In this document: piece by piece, positions 1-5,315 of the stretch
Numbering within the stretch: the first letter of the stretch is position 1
Layout: each line of letters opens with the position of its first letter
Assembly: GCA_003702465.1 (NCBI GenBank)
Contig: REGF01000021.1
Location: 1 to 7,456 of the forward strand
Reading direction: 5' to 3'
Origin: Candidatus Nitrosomarinus sp.
GTDB taxonomy: Archaea > Thermoproteota > Nitrososphaeria > Nitrososphaerales > Nitrosopumilaceae
Length of the DNA: 7,456 bases
The notes under the pieces: generated by a model
Database searches by the model: none
What the model was told of the DNA's origin: nothing
What the model saw: the letters and a program-made list of their open reading frames with translations, nothing else
Program-made: the position numbers and the translations under genes

Positions 1-1
1 A

Positions 2-871
2 TCATGTATTTTAATAAACATTGAAAGAAATCCAGAAGATAAAGGAATTAACGCCATACAGGATTCATCTAGAGCGTTAGGTGAATCATTAATTGATGAA
101 ATCAATCAAGTATTTGATACAAATGCAGAATTCTTTCAAGTGTATATTCACACAAATGCTGAAACAAATAATTTGTTAGATACATCAGGCATAATTTCAG
201 GTACTGGAACAATTTCAGCTGTTTTTACAATGCCAATGGAAGAAACAGAATCAATGTATGGAAAATTATCATCAATGCTTATTTCAAGTTCCATTAGAGA
301 AGAAGGAGGATTTTATGATGTTGCAAAAACTTTATCATCCAATAAAAATGCCAAAGTATCATTTTCCATCATTCCAACAGAATCCAAATCTCTTATGCAA
401 TTAAGAGTATCAACAAATACTCCAATTGAAAATCAAATTGAATCAGGCACAGAAATTAATCCCTTGTCATTTTTCAAAATTGATGAACTCAAAAGATCAA
501 ACTACTTTTCAACAGGAAACTATCCATTAAATTCGATTGTTCAAGTAATTATATTATCAAATGAAGAAACAAATGTTTCAGATGTGAAAGGTAACATAAT
601 TCCAACTCAAAATATTGATGGAATAGAGATGCCAATAGAATTTACAAAAGAAGGATGGATTTTTGATCCACAAAAAGGAGAACAGATACAAGGTAAATTT
701 ATTTTCGGAGAACGCACAACAATCAGCGAAAATGAATTAGTATTTTCTCTGGGAGGAGATAGTATCAAATATGAAGAACCACAATCAGAGGATTCAATTA
801 TAGTTGTAGTAATTATTACAATAGTTTCAATTGGGGCAGCAATCTTTTATCTTAAAGGATATAAAAAATAA
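2..871 (+). CDS. Exported protein with C-terminal membrane anchor, 5'-partial
   Basis: The frame is open from the left edge to TAA at 869-871, giving 289 visible residues. A GTG at 140 could be called as a start, but coding-like sequence (SCILINIERNPEDKG...) continues upstream to the edge, so the gene is truncated by the window and its true start is not visible. The body is rich in Ser, Thr, Asn and Glu with alternating beta-type stretches. It ends in one hydrophobic segment of about 20 residues (SIIVVVIITIVSIGAAIFYL) followed by a short basic tail, KGYKK. That layout fits a protein exposed outside the cell and held by a single C-terminal transmembrane helix with the lysines inside. A signal peptide, if present, lies outside the window. 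I do not recognise the domain family. Its stop codon directly abuts the stop of the convergent arginine decarboxylase gene. Confidence 0.8.
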   Translation, partial: SCILINIERNPEDKGINAIQDSSRALGESLIDEINQVFDTNAEFFQVYIHTNAETNNLLDTSGIISGTGTISAVFTMPMEETESMYGKLSSMLISSSIREEGGFYDVAKTLSSNKNAKVSFSIIPTESKSLMQLRVSTNTPIENQIESGTEINPLSFFKIDELKRSNYFSTGNYPLNSIVQVIILSNEETNVSDVKGNIIPTQNIDGIEMPIEFTKEGWIFDPQKGEQIQGKFIFGERTTISENELVFSLGGDSIKYEEPQSEDSIIVVVIITIVSIGAAIFYLKGYKK

Positions 872-1423
872 TTAAACTAGAAGTACTGCTGCTGCAAAAA
901 CAGTTGTCCATTTTCCATCTTTATCACCTTTAGTTGATTGAGTAATGTTATGAGTTTTGTAAATTTCTCCAGAAATAGACCATTGTTGTCGCTTCTCATC
1001 CCAATCTTTGTCAGCGTCAAAAGGAATTCCTAAAGAGGATGCAAGCATTTGAGCTGCAATATCTTCAGCATAATCACCAGCCTGTATTTCATTTTGACCA
1101 AATGACTCATACTCTGACAAGTAACCGTATCGTTCCTTATCTTTTGGTTGTGCTATTCCAACAGAGGCAGCACAAACTCTATGAGGCTCTTTTGTTTGGT
1201 TTTTAGAATATATCGTAAATAAAATCTGCCCTGCTTTGATTTTTTTTAAACCCTCTTTTCTGCTAATCAATTTTGCATGAGGAGGAAAAATACTTGAAAT
1301 CAATACAAGATTTGTTCCAGCAATTCCTGCATCTCTTAAAGCATATTCAAAACTAGTTAGTCTATCTTCATGTACACCCTTACCTCTTGTGAGGAATAAT
1401 TCTTTGGCAACTAAATCTAACAT
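872..1423 (-). CDS. pdaD: Pyruvoyl-dependent arginine decarboxylase
   Basis: This 183-residue protein decarboxylates arginine to agmatine using a covalently bound pyruvoyl group instead of pyridoxal phosphate. The diagnostic motif is NLVLISSIFPP at residues 38-48. By analogy with the Methanocaldococcus jannaschii enzyme (about 165 residues), self-cleavage should occur between Ser43 and Ser44, with Ser44 becoming the pyruvoyl group and giving a short beta chain and a longer alpha chain. The segment SEYESFG (103-109) carries the likely catalytic Glu (104 or 106; I cannot tell which). The small, Gly/Ala-rich C-terminal end (TTVFAAAVLLV) is typical of the family. In archaea agmatine feeds polyamine synthesis and the agmatidine modification of tRNA-Ile by TiaS; which use dominates here is not visible. 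The ATG at 1423 is supported by a TATA-like box about 30 bases upstream, suggesting a leaderless or nearly leaderless mRNA. Confidence 0.93.
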   Translation of the reverse strand: MLDLVAKELFLTRGKGVHEDRLTSFEYALRDAGIAGTNLVLISSIFPPHAKLISRKEGLKKIKAGQILFTIYSKNQTKEPHRVCAASVGIAQPKDKERYGYLSEYESFGQNEIQAGDYAEDIAAQMLASSLGIPFDADKDWDEKRQQWSISGEIYKTHNITQSTKGDKDGKWTTVFAAAVLLV

Positions 1424-1445
1424 TTCTGAATTCCAGATAGAGAAA

Positions 1446-1460
1446 TATTATTTATACTTT
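1446..1460 (-). promoter_or_regulatory. TATA-like promoter of the arginine decarboxylase gene
   Basis: Read on the minus strand, AAAGTATAAATAATA lies with its centre about 30 bases before the ATG at 1423. Archaeal TATA boxes sit about 26-30 bases before the transcription start, so transcription would begin within a few bases of the start codon. This implies the decarboxylase has its own promoter and does not depend on the upstream small membrane-protein gene. Confidence 0.55.
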
Positions 1461-1478
1461 AATTCTAATTGGAGAGAA

Positions 1479-1718
1479 TTACTTGTCAGATTTTGATTTC
1501 TTCTTTTTCTTTCTTTTATCAGGTTCTGCTTTAGTTTGAGTAAGATAAATGAAGGTAAAGAATGCACCCAATCCAACATTAATCAATCCCAGAAAAGTAA
1601 GCATCATTTTCATGTTTGGAGGAGTGATAGCTGATAATCCTATCAACATTCCAACAATTCCTGTTGCAAAAAACATAATCATGAGAAACTTTACTCTAGT
1701 AGGTTCAATGTATCTCAT
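1479..1718 (-). CDS. Small two-helix membrane protein with lysine-rich tail
   Basis: A 79-residue protein starting MRYIEPTRVKF. It has two hydrophobic segments, roughly residues 11-32 (FLMIMFFATGIVGMLIGLSAI) and 39-60 (MMLTFLGLINVGLGAFFTFIYL), joined by a short TPPN-containing loop. The C-terminal tail (KRKKKKKSKSDK) is almost entirely basic and should lie in the cytoplasm, which places both ends inside. A longer form from TTG at 1730 is possible, but the ATG at 1718 is preferred because a TATA-like box is centred about 25 bases upstream of it, which would place the transcript start at that ATG. The gene lies 55 bases upstream of the arginine decarboxylase gene on the same strand. I do not recognise a family. 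The lysine tail could contact nucleic acid, ribosomes or acidic lipids, but that is speculation. Confidence 0.75.
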   Translation of the reverse strand: MRYIEPTRVKFLMIMFFATGIVGMLIGLSAITPPNMKMMLTFLGLINVGLGAFFTFIYLTQTKAEPDKRKKKKKSKSDK

Positions 1719-1739
1719 AACAGATATCAAAAACTCAAT

Positions 1740-1747
1740 GTTATAAA
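1740..1747 (-). promoter_or_regulatory. TATA-like promoter of the small membrane-protein gene
   Basis: TTTATAAC on the minus strand is centred about 25 bases before the ATG at 1718, the expected spacing for a leaderless archaeal transcript. It supports ATG 1718 over the upstream TTG at 1730. Confidence 0.45.
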
Positions 1748-1800
1748 TTGAAAGGTGTAGAGATTATTTTAAAAAAATACAATATTTGTCTCAGGTAACA

Positions 1801-1808
1801 CTTTAAAC
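1801..1808 (+). promoter_or_regulatory. TATA-like promoter of tRNA-Thr
   Basis: CTTTAAAC with the core TTTAAA at 1802-1807 is centred about 29 bases before the first base of the mature tRNA at 1834. This matches a standard archaeal TATA position with a very short or absent 5' extension. Confidence 0.45.
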
Positions 1809-1833
1809 CTTCAAAAAATTCAATGTATTTCGT

Positions 1834-1907
1834 GCCACTGTAGCTCAGCCTGGTAGAGCAACTGATTTGTAATCAGTAGGTCATGGGTTCAGATCCCGTC
1901 AGTGGCT
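1834..1907 (+). tRNA. tRNA-Thr(UGU)
   Basis: The cloverleaf is complete. The acceptor stem is GCCACTG (1834-1840) paired with CAGTGGC (1900-1906). The D arm contains GCTC...GAGC. The anticodon stem is ACTGA/TCAGT with the seven-base loop TTTGTAA, which puts anticodon UGU (reads ACA, Thr) at positions 34-36. The variable region is five bases. The T arm is ATGGG/CCCGT with loop TTCAGAT. The discriminator base is T (1907), as usual for archaeal tRNA-Thr, and no CCA is encoded, so it must be added after transcription. No intron is present: the anticodon loop is directly continuous. Confidence 0.96.
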
Positions 1908-1917
1908 TTTAATTTTC
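1907..1917 (+). terminator. T-rich terminator after tRNA-Thr
   Basis: The stretch TTTTAATTTT follows the tRNA immediately (the first T is the discriminator). Archaeal RNA polymerase stops at T-rich non-template-strand stretches without needing a hairpin, and the next gene begins only 65 bases after the tRNA. Confidence 0.4.
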
Positions 1918-1972
1918 AATAATAGACAAATCTGTACAATACGAATAAGTAGACTAATATGAAAAAAATACT

Positions 1973-2776
1973 ATGGATGAAGAGATTTTTGTAGAAGATT
2001 TTAAAAAAAATGAAAAAATGGTAAAAAAATCAACTTTCAATTCATTAATTATTGGAATCATAATAATTACAGGAATTGCAGCATTTTTTGCAGGATCGTA
2101 TGTTTCAAATTTAAATTCTGAACAAGTTTCACAAAAAGAATTAGAAGATGCAATTGCACAATTGGAGTTAAAAATTCTTGAAAAACAATTACCTACAAAC
2201 CAACCAAATTTACCAGCAAAAATATCTGCAGATGATGATCCAATAATTGGAAATCCAGATGCGGAAATTACAATTATAGAATTTTCAGATTTTCAATGTC
2301 CATTTTGTGCTAGATTTCATATTCAAACACTTCCTACATTAATGGAAGAGTATATTGAAAAAGGTACTGTCAAATTGGTGTTCAGAGACTTTCCAATTCA
2401 AAGTATTCATCCTAACGCAGTACCAGCATCTGTTGCTGCAGAATGTGCAAATGAACAAGGCAAGTTTAAGCAAATGCACGATATTCTTTTTGAAAGACAG
2501 AATCAATGGAGTAATTTAGAAACAATCTATGCAATAGAATTATTTAATCAGTATGCATCTGAAATCCAATTAGAGCAAGAACAGTTTAGTTCATGTTTAT
2601 CAACTGCAAAATATGTTAAAGAAATTCAAAATGATCTAAATGATGGAAGGACATATGGAGTAACTGGAACACCAGGTTTCTTCATAGGAAATGAAGCAAT
2701 AGGATTTACTGAATTGAAAGGAGCTCAGCCATTTGAAAGTTTCAAAAAAGTTATCGATAGACAGTTAGAAAATTAG
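1973..2776 (+). CDS. Membrane-anchored DsbA-like thiol:disulfide oxidoreductase
   Basis: This 267-residue protein has a short charged cytoplasmic N-terminus, one transmembrane segment (about residues 24-46), an Ala/Glu/Leu-rich linker, and a thioredoxin-fold domain of the DsbA/thioredoxin_4 type from about residue 85 on. The domain opens with the family's usual IIGNPDAEITIIEFSDFQCPFC, carrying the active-site pair Cys109-Pro-Phe-Cys112. The cis-proline loop is TGTPGFFIGN (Pro234). Two further cysteines, Cys158 and Cys208, are separated by the helical insertion and could form a structural disulfide. The anchor places the active site outside the cytoplasm, where it would make or rearrange disulfides in exported proteins; the exported protein at 6475-7164, with two cysteines in its outer domain, is a possible client. 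The ATG at 1973 is the first in frame; an ATG at 1959 is out of frame. No partner DsbB/VKOR gene is in the window. Confidence 0.9.
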   Translation: MDEEIFVEDFKKNEKMVKKSTFNSLIIGIIIITGIAAFFAGSYVSNLNSEQVSQKELEDAIAQLELKILEKQLPTNQPNLPAKISADDDPIIGNPDAEITIIEFSDFQCPFCARFHIQTLPTLMEEYIEKGTVKLVFRDFPIQSIHPNAVPASVAAECANEQGKFKQMHDILFERQNQWSNLETIYAIELFNQYASEIQLEQEQFSSCLSTAKYVKEIQNDLNDGRTYGVTGTPGFFIGNEAIGFTELKGAQPFESFKKVIDRQLEN

Positions 2777-2824
2777 AATAACAAGCGTTTATTAGACCTG
2801 AAACAGCGGTTTGAATATCGGAAT

Positions 2825-2861
2825 AATGACGAACAGGCAATGAGCTTTATCGTCATTGCTT
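2825..2861 (+). promoter_or_regulatory. Overlapping alternative inverted repeats before the DEAD-box helicase
   Basis: GCAATGA (2837-2843) is a perfect inverted match to TCATTGC (2853-2859); adding 2835-2836 and 2860-2861 gives nine pairs with one G-U. A second upstream arm, AATGACGA (2825-2832), matches TCGTCATT (2850-2857) perfectly, and this uses most of the same right arm. The two hairpins therefore cannot form together. As RNA this would be a switchable leader ending about 17 bases before the ATG at 2878. As DNA, the palindrome flanks CTTTATCG (2845-2852), which is about 30 bases before the ATG and could be the TATA box, making the arms an operator. An alternative TATA (TTTATTA, 2788-2794) would give a leader of about 60 bases that includes both hairpins. 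The repeats are seen; the role is inferred. Confidence 0.5.
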
Positions 2862-2877
2862 AAGAGAAGAATACAAA

Positions 2878-4215
2878 ATGACAAAATTTAAAGATCTAGG
2901 ATTAAAAGAAGAGGTACTAAGAGGAATTACTGATCAAGGCTTTGAAGAAGCTTTTGAGATTCAAGAAGCTGTAATTCCAGTTTTACTTTCAGGAAGAGAT
3001 GTTGTAGGCCAGGCCCATACAGGTTCTGGAAAAACAGCAGCTTTTGCATTATCAATGTTACAAGAAATTCAACCAAAAAAAGGAATTCAGGGATTAATCA
3101 TGGCTCCAACAAGAGAGTTAGCAATGCAAATCAGTACTGAAATCAAGAAAATGGGAAAATACACAGGAATCAAAATTGCTACAGTTTACGGAGGACAAGG
3201 AATGGGCATTCAATTAGATGCATTACAACGAGGAGTAGAGATTATTGTGGCAACTCCAGGAAGACTAATTGATCATCTTAAGAGAGGTTCAATTGAATTA
3301 GGAGACATTACCCATATCGTACTAGATGAAGCAGATACAATGTTAGATATGGGATTCATAGACGATATTCAATTTATTTTAGATTTATCTCCAGAAGACA
3401 GAGTAATGTCGTTGTTTTCAGCAACAATGCCTACAGAAATTTTGAGATTATCAGAAGATTATTTACATAATCCAAAACAATTCTTGTTAGATGCAGATGA
3501 TCTAAGTGGCGAAGGAATTGACCAAGCATTTTTGGTAATTAAAGACAGAGACAAATTCAAGTATCTTTTAGATTTTATTAAAAAAACTAAAGGACAATCA
3601 GTAGTATTTTGTTCAACAAAATATAGAACAAGAGATGTTGCAAAATTTCTCCATCAACAAAAATACAATGCAGTAGCTATTGAAGGAGATATGTCACAAA
3701 GTAGAAGAGAACAATCTATGGGTAAATTTAGAAGTGGTAAAGCAGATATTTTAGTTGCAACAGATGTTGCCTCAAGAGGTATTGATGTTCCTAAAGTAGA
3801 ATTGGTTGTAAATTATGATGTGCCAAACCAAGAGATGGCATACTTTCACAGAATAGGAAGAACAGCCAGAGCAGGAGCTGAAGGAAAAGCAATTACATTT
3901 GTTTCATATTCATCAGTAGGAGATTGGAACATAATCAAACGCCAAATCAAAGTTCCATTACGTGATCTTAATCAGGAAATGAATATTGAAATTTCAATTC
4001 CAGATCCGCTAAAAAGACAATCATCACCACGAAGATATGGAGGAAGCGGTAATTCTAGATCAAATTATTCTAGAGGAGGTAGCCGAGGTGGTGGCTATGG
4101 TCGAGGTGGTGGCTATGGTCGAGGTGGTGGCTATGGTCGAGATAGCAGAGGTAGTAAGAGAAGAGACAATGATAGTAGTGGAAGAAATAGCTACGGCGGA
4201 CGCAGTAGATGGTAA
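2878..4215 (+). CDS. DEAD-box ATP-dependent RNA helicase with RGG tail
   Basis: This 445-residue protein unwinds or remodels RNA using ATP. Both RecA-like domains are complete: Q motif with Gln29, Walker A AHTGSGKT (46-53), motif Ia PTRELA (77-82), Ib TPGR (126-129), II DEAD (150-153), III SAT (181-183), IV VVFCSTK (242-248), V ATDVASRGID (294-303) and VI HRIGRTAR (324-331). After about residue 380 the protein becomes a low-complexity Arg/Gly/Ser/Tyr tail including three exact RGGGYG units (from residue 403). RGG tails bind RNA non-specifically and in other systems promote condensation. The overall form resembles bacterial/archaeal DeaD/CsdA/RhlE-type helicases used in ribosome assembly, mRNA turnover and growth in the cold; the exact orthologue cannot be set from sequence alone. 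The start at 2878 fits the full Q-motif region. A structured element precedes the gene, and the RAM-domain gene follows after 51 bases. Confidence 0.95.
   Translation: MTKFKDLGLKEEVLRGITDQGFEEAFEIQEAVIPVLLSGRDVVGQAHTGSGKTAAFALSMLQEIQPKKGIQGLIMAPTRELAMQISTEIKKMGKYTGIKIATVYGGQGMGIQLDALQRGVEIIVATPGRLIDHLKRGSIELGDITHIVLDEADTMLDMGFIDDIQFILDLSPEDRVMSLFSATMPTEILRLSEDYLHNPKQFLLDADDLSGEGIDQAFLVIKDRDKFKYLLDFIKKTKGQSVVFCSTKYRTRDVAKFLHQQKYNAVAIEGDMSQSRREQSMGKFRSGKADILVATDVASRGIDVPKVELVVNYDVPNQEMAYFHRIGRTARAGAEGKAITFVSYSSVGDWNIIKRQIKVPLRDLNQEMNIEISIPDPLKRQSSPRRYGGSGNSRSNYSRGGSRGGGYGRGGGYGRGGGYGRDSRGSKRRDNDSSGRNSYGGRSRW
4084..4140 (+). repeat. Perfect 18-bp tandem repeat in the helicase tail
   Basis: The unit CGAGGTGGTGGCTATGGT occurs three times without a mismatch (4084-4137), followed by another CGA, and encodes RGGGYG three times. 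It is far more G-rich than the surrounding DNA and uses CGA for Arg, while most Arg codons elsewhere in the gene are AGA. Identity at synonymous positions points to recent duplication, and the 18-bp unit allows copy-number changes without a frameshift. Confidence 0.9.
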
Positions 4216-4266
4216 TATTACAAAAATTTAAAGACAAGAGCATCCATTAGTTTTCAAGGTAAAAGA

Positions 4267-4503
4267 ATGCACAAAGGATTCATTTTATTAAATTGTGACT
4301 TGGGAGCAGAAGAATATATTGTTGACGAGTTGAAACAGATGCCAATAATCAGTAATGCATACTTAACTTTTGGAGCATATGATGTAATTGCAGAAATTGA
4401 AACAGATGATCAAGAAGTTTTTGAAAAAGTAGTTGCAACAATTAGAAAATTGTCAAGAGTTGTCAGTACAATGACATTGAACGTTATCGATACAAGTAAG
4501 TAG
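4267..4503 (+). CDS. Stand-alone Lrp/AsnC ligand-binding (RAM) domain protein
   Basis: A 78-residue protein matching the C-terminal effector-binding domain of Lrp/AsnC regulators: an opening beta strand (GFILLNCDLG), a helix (EEYIVDELKQMP), the strand pair ISNAYLTFGAYDVIAEIET with the family's characteristic G-x-YD, a helix (DQEVFEKVVATIRKLSRV) and a final strand with Thr/Met (STMTLNVID). The helix-turn-helix DNA-binding part is absent, so it cannot act as a classic repressor alone. Such single-domain proteins usually assemble as dimers or higher oligomers and are thought to sense amino acids or modulate full-length Lrp proteins. The gene starts 51 bases after the helicase stop; a TATA-like AAATTTAAAG (about 4224-4233) and a weak AAGGT (4256-4260) before the ATG allow either its own promoter or read-through from the helicase. 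Confidence 0.85.
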   Translation: MHKGFILLNCDLGAEEYIVDELKQMPIISNAYLTFGAYDVIAEIETDDQEVFEKVVATIRKLSRVVSTMTLNVIDTSK

Positions 4504-4532
4504 ATTCAAAATAAATCATAATGTGATTAAGA

Positions 4533-4718
4533 TCATTGTTTATCCAATTTCTTTTGTAGTTTAGAATTTTCTTTTTCCAAAACTTTGACTTTTTTTACAA
4601 CTTTTTTTAATTCTAAATTCATTTTTTTCAAATCTTGTTCAACCTTTAAGAGATTATTTAATGAACGAGGGACTTTTTTTGCACTAAGTTTTTTTGAAGA
4701 TTCAGTTTTTTCTTTCAA
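4533..4718 (-). CDS. Small basic coiled-coil protein, start uncertain
   Basis: About 61 residues, very rich in Lys, Leu and Glu, with a long heptad-like stretch (LLKVEQDLKKMNLELKKVVKKVKVLEKENSKLQKKL) that should form a coiled coil. No ATG or GTG is in frame; the listed start is TTG at 4718. The frame stays open upstream to 4754, and the extra residues KDLKRTILEAIG look like a natural amphipathic helix, so the true start may lie further up at a non-standard codon or may have been lost. The gene sits just downstream of the acidic 42-residue gene on the same strand and converges with the RAM gene. The overlapping plus-strand frame (4585-4893) is Phe-rich, the mark of an antisense reading of lysine codons, so the minus strand is preferred. 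No function is known to me. Confidence 0.5.
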   Translation of the reverse strand: MKEKTESSKKLSAKKVPRSLNNLLKVEQDLKKMNLELKKVVKKVKVLEKENSKLQKKLDKQ

Positions 4719-4762
4719 TCCTATGGCTTCTAGTATAGTTCTTTTTAGATCTTTCTATAAAA

Positions 4763-4891
4763 TCAACTATCTATTTCTGTTTCATCATTTTTGGATTCCA
4801 ATTCTTTTAGAACTTTATCATATGCCTCAGGATCAATTTCTTTTAACTGTGCCAATACATCAACTAAACTTTTGTCAACATCATCAGTCAT
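4763..4891 (-). CDS. Acidic 42-residue microprotein
   Basis: ATG at 4891 opens a short frame ending in TGA at 4763-4765, encoding MTDDVDKSLVDVLAQLKEI and onward through DPEAYDKVLKELESKNDETEIDS. The composition is acidic and helix-forming with regular Leu/Val spacing, and codon choice looks coding rather than random. A TATA-like element lies about 28 bases upstream of the ATG, as expected for a leaderless archaeal gene. Nine bases after the stop, the open frame of the basic coiled-coil protein begins in a different phase. The pair is therefore probably a two-gene transcript, with opposite charges that could allow the products to bind each other (inference). A frameshifted single gene was considered: the two open frames do not overlap and stops separate them, so more than one change would be needed to fuse them. 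Confidence 0.55.
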   Translation of the reverse strand: MTDDVDKSLVDVLAQLKEIDPEAYDKVLKELESKNDETEIDS

Positions 4892-4914
4892 GACATACAA
4901 ATGAATTTTCTACC

Positions 4915-4924
4915 TAAAATAATT
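4915..4924 (-). promoter_or_regulatory. TATA-like promoter of the acidic microprotein gene
   Basis: AATTATTTTA on the minus strand is centred about 28 bases before the ATG at 4891, matching the spacing of the other candidate promoters here. It argues that the 42-residue frame is expressed. Confidence 0.4.
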
Positions 4925-5027
4925 ACTATTTTTTAGAAAAAATATGCTCATCTAAAGATATTAGCACTAGCAGAAGAAGTAAATTTTAGATAAATATGAA
5001 AAATATTTCTCTAAATTAGATAAGAAA

Positions 5028-5315
5028 ATGACAGATATAATTTGGGGAAACGGTCAAAGTATTATTTCAACAGATAGTTTTCAGCTCAGCGTTACCCATA
5101 GAAAAGATGGAAATTCTGATGAATATCCAGATTCAGTCAAAATTATTATTTCAGGAGTAGATTTACCAGGATTGCCAAATAATAAAGCAGATTGGACAAC
5201 AGAGAATCTTCAAAGTGTCATTGTTAATGCATTTTTAAAATGTGAAGTTGAATCAAAAACACCAGAAGGGGATTTAATTGCAAAAGTATCACATTCAGGA
5301 GCTGCTGGGTATTAA
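5028..5315 (+). CDS. 95-residue protein of unknown function paired with an oxygenase
   Basis: The protein runs from MTDIIWGNGQSIIS to a C-terminus of KVSHSGAAGY. It looks like a compact beta-rich domain: strands around SFQLSVTHR, SVKIIISGVDL and a late LIAKVSHS, with one helix (TTENLQSVIVNAFLKCEV) and a single Cys. It has no signal peptide or membrane segment, so it should be cytoplasmic. The ATG at 5028 is the first in frame; TATA-like GATAAATAT (4989-4997) about 35 bases upstream would give a short leader. The oxygenase frame follows directly: TAA at 5313-5315, then TTG at 5316 in the same phase, so the two are translationally coupled or were once one frame. I do not recognise the family. 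It could be a substrate, a partner or an unrelated neighbour of the oxygenase. Confidence 0.75.
   Translation: MTDIIWGNGQSIISTDSFQLSVTHRKDGNSDEYPDSVKIIISGVDLPGLPNNKADWTTENLQSVIVNAFLKCEVESKTPEGDLIAKVSHSGAAGY

Noticed and set aside
1549..1746. Plus-strand 65-codon frame
   Set aside because: Lies opposite the two-helix membrane protein, whose hydrophobic segments, basic tail and promoter make the minus strand the coding one.
2798..2859. Possible C/D box guide RNA in the gap before the helicase (CTGA and TGA-containing motifs)
   Set aside because: No true C box (RUGAUGA) with correctly spaced D, C' and D' boxes can be found.
4037..4231. Plus-strand open frame with repeated EVVAMV units
   Set aside because: It is an out-of-phase reading of the helicase RGG repeat; the helicase frame is clearly the coding one.
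4523..4536. Possible hairpin terminator between the RAM gene and the coiled-coil gene
   Set aside because: Only four Watson-Crick pairs plus one G-U, no strong T run follows, and it overlaps the end of the coiled-coil gene.
4755..4765. Acidic and basic small frames as one frameshifted pseudogene
   Set aside because: The two open frames do not overlap and stops block both (TGA 4763-4765 in one; TAG codons at 4755-4757 and 4767-4769 in the other), so a single indel cannot join them.
4585..4893. Plus-strand 102-codon frame rich in Phe
   Set aside because: Antisense of lysine-rich minus-strand coding; Phe runs are the complement of AAA codons and no domain or promoter supports it.
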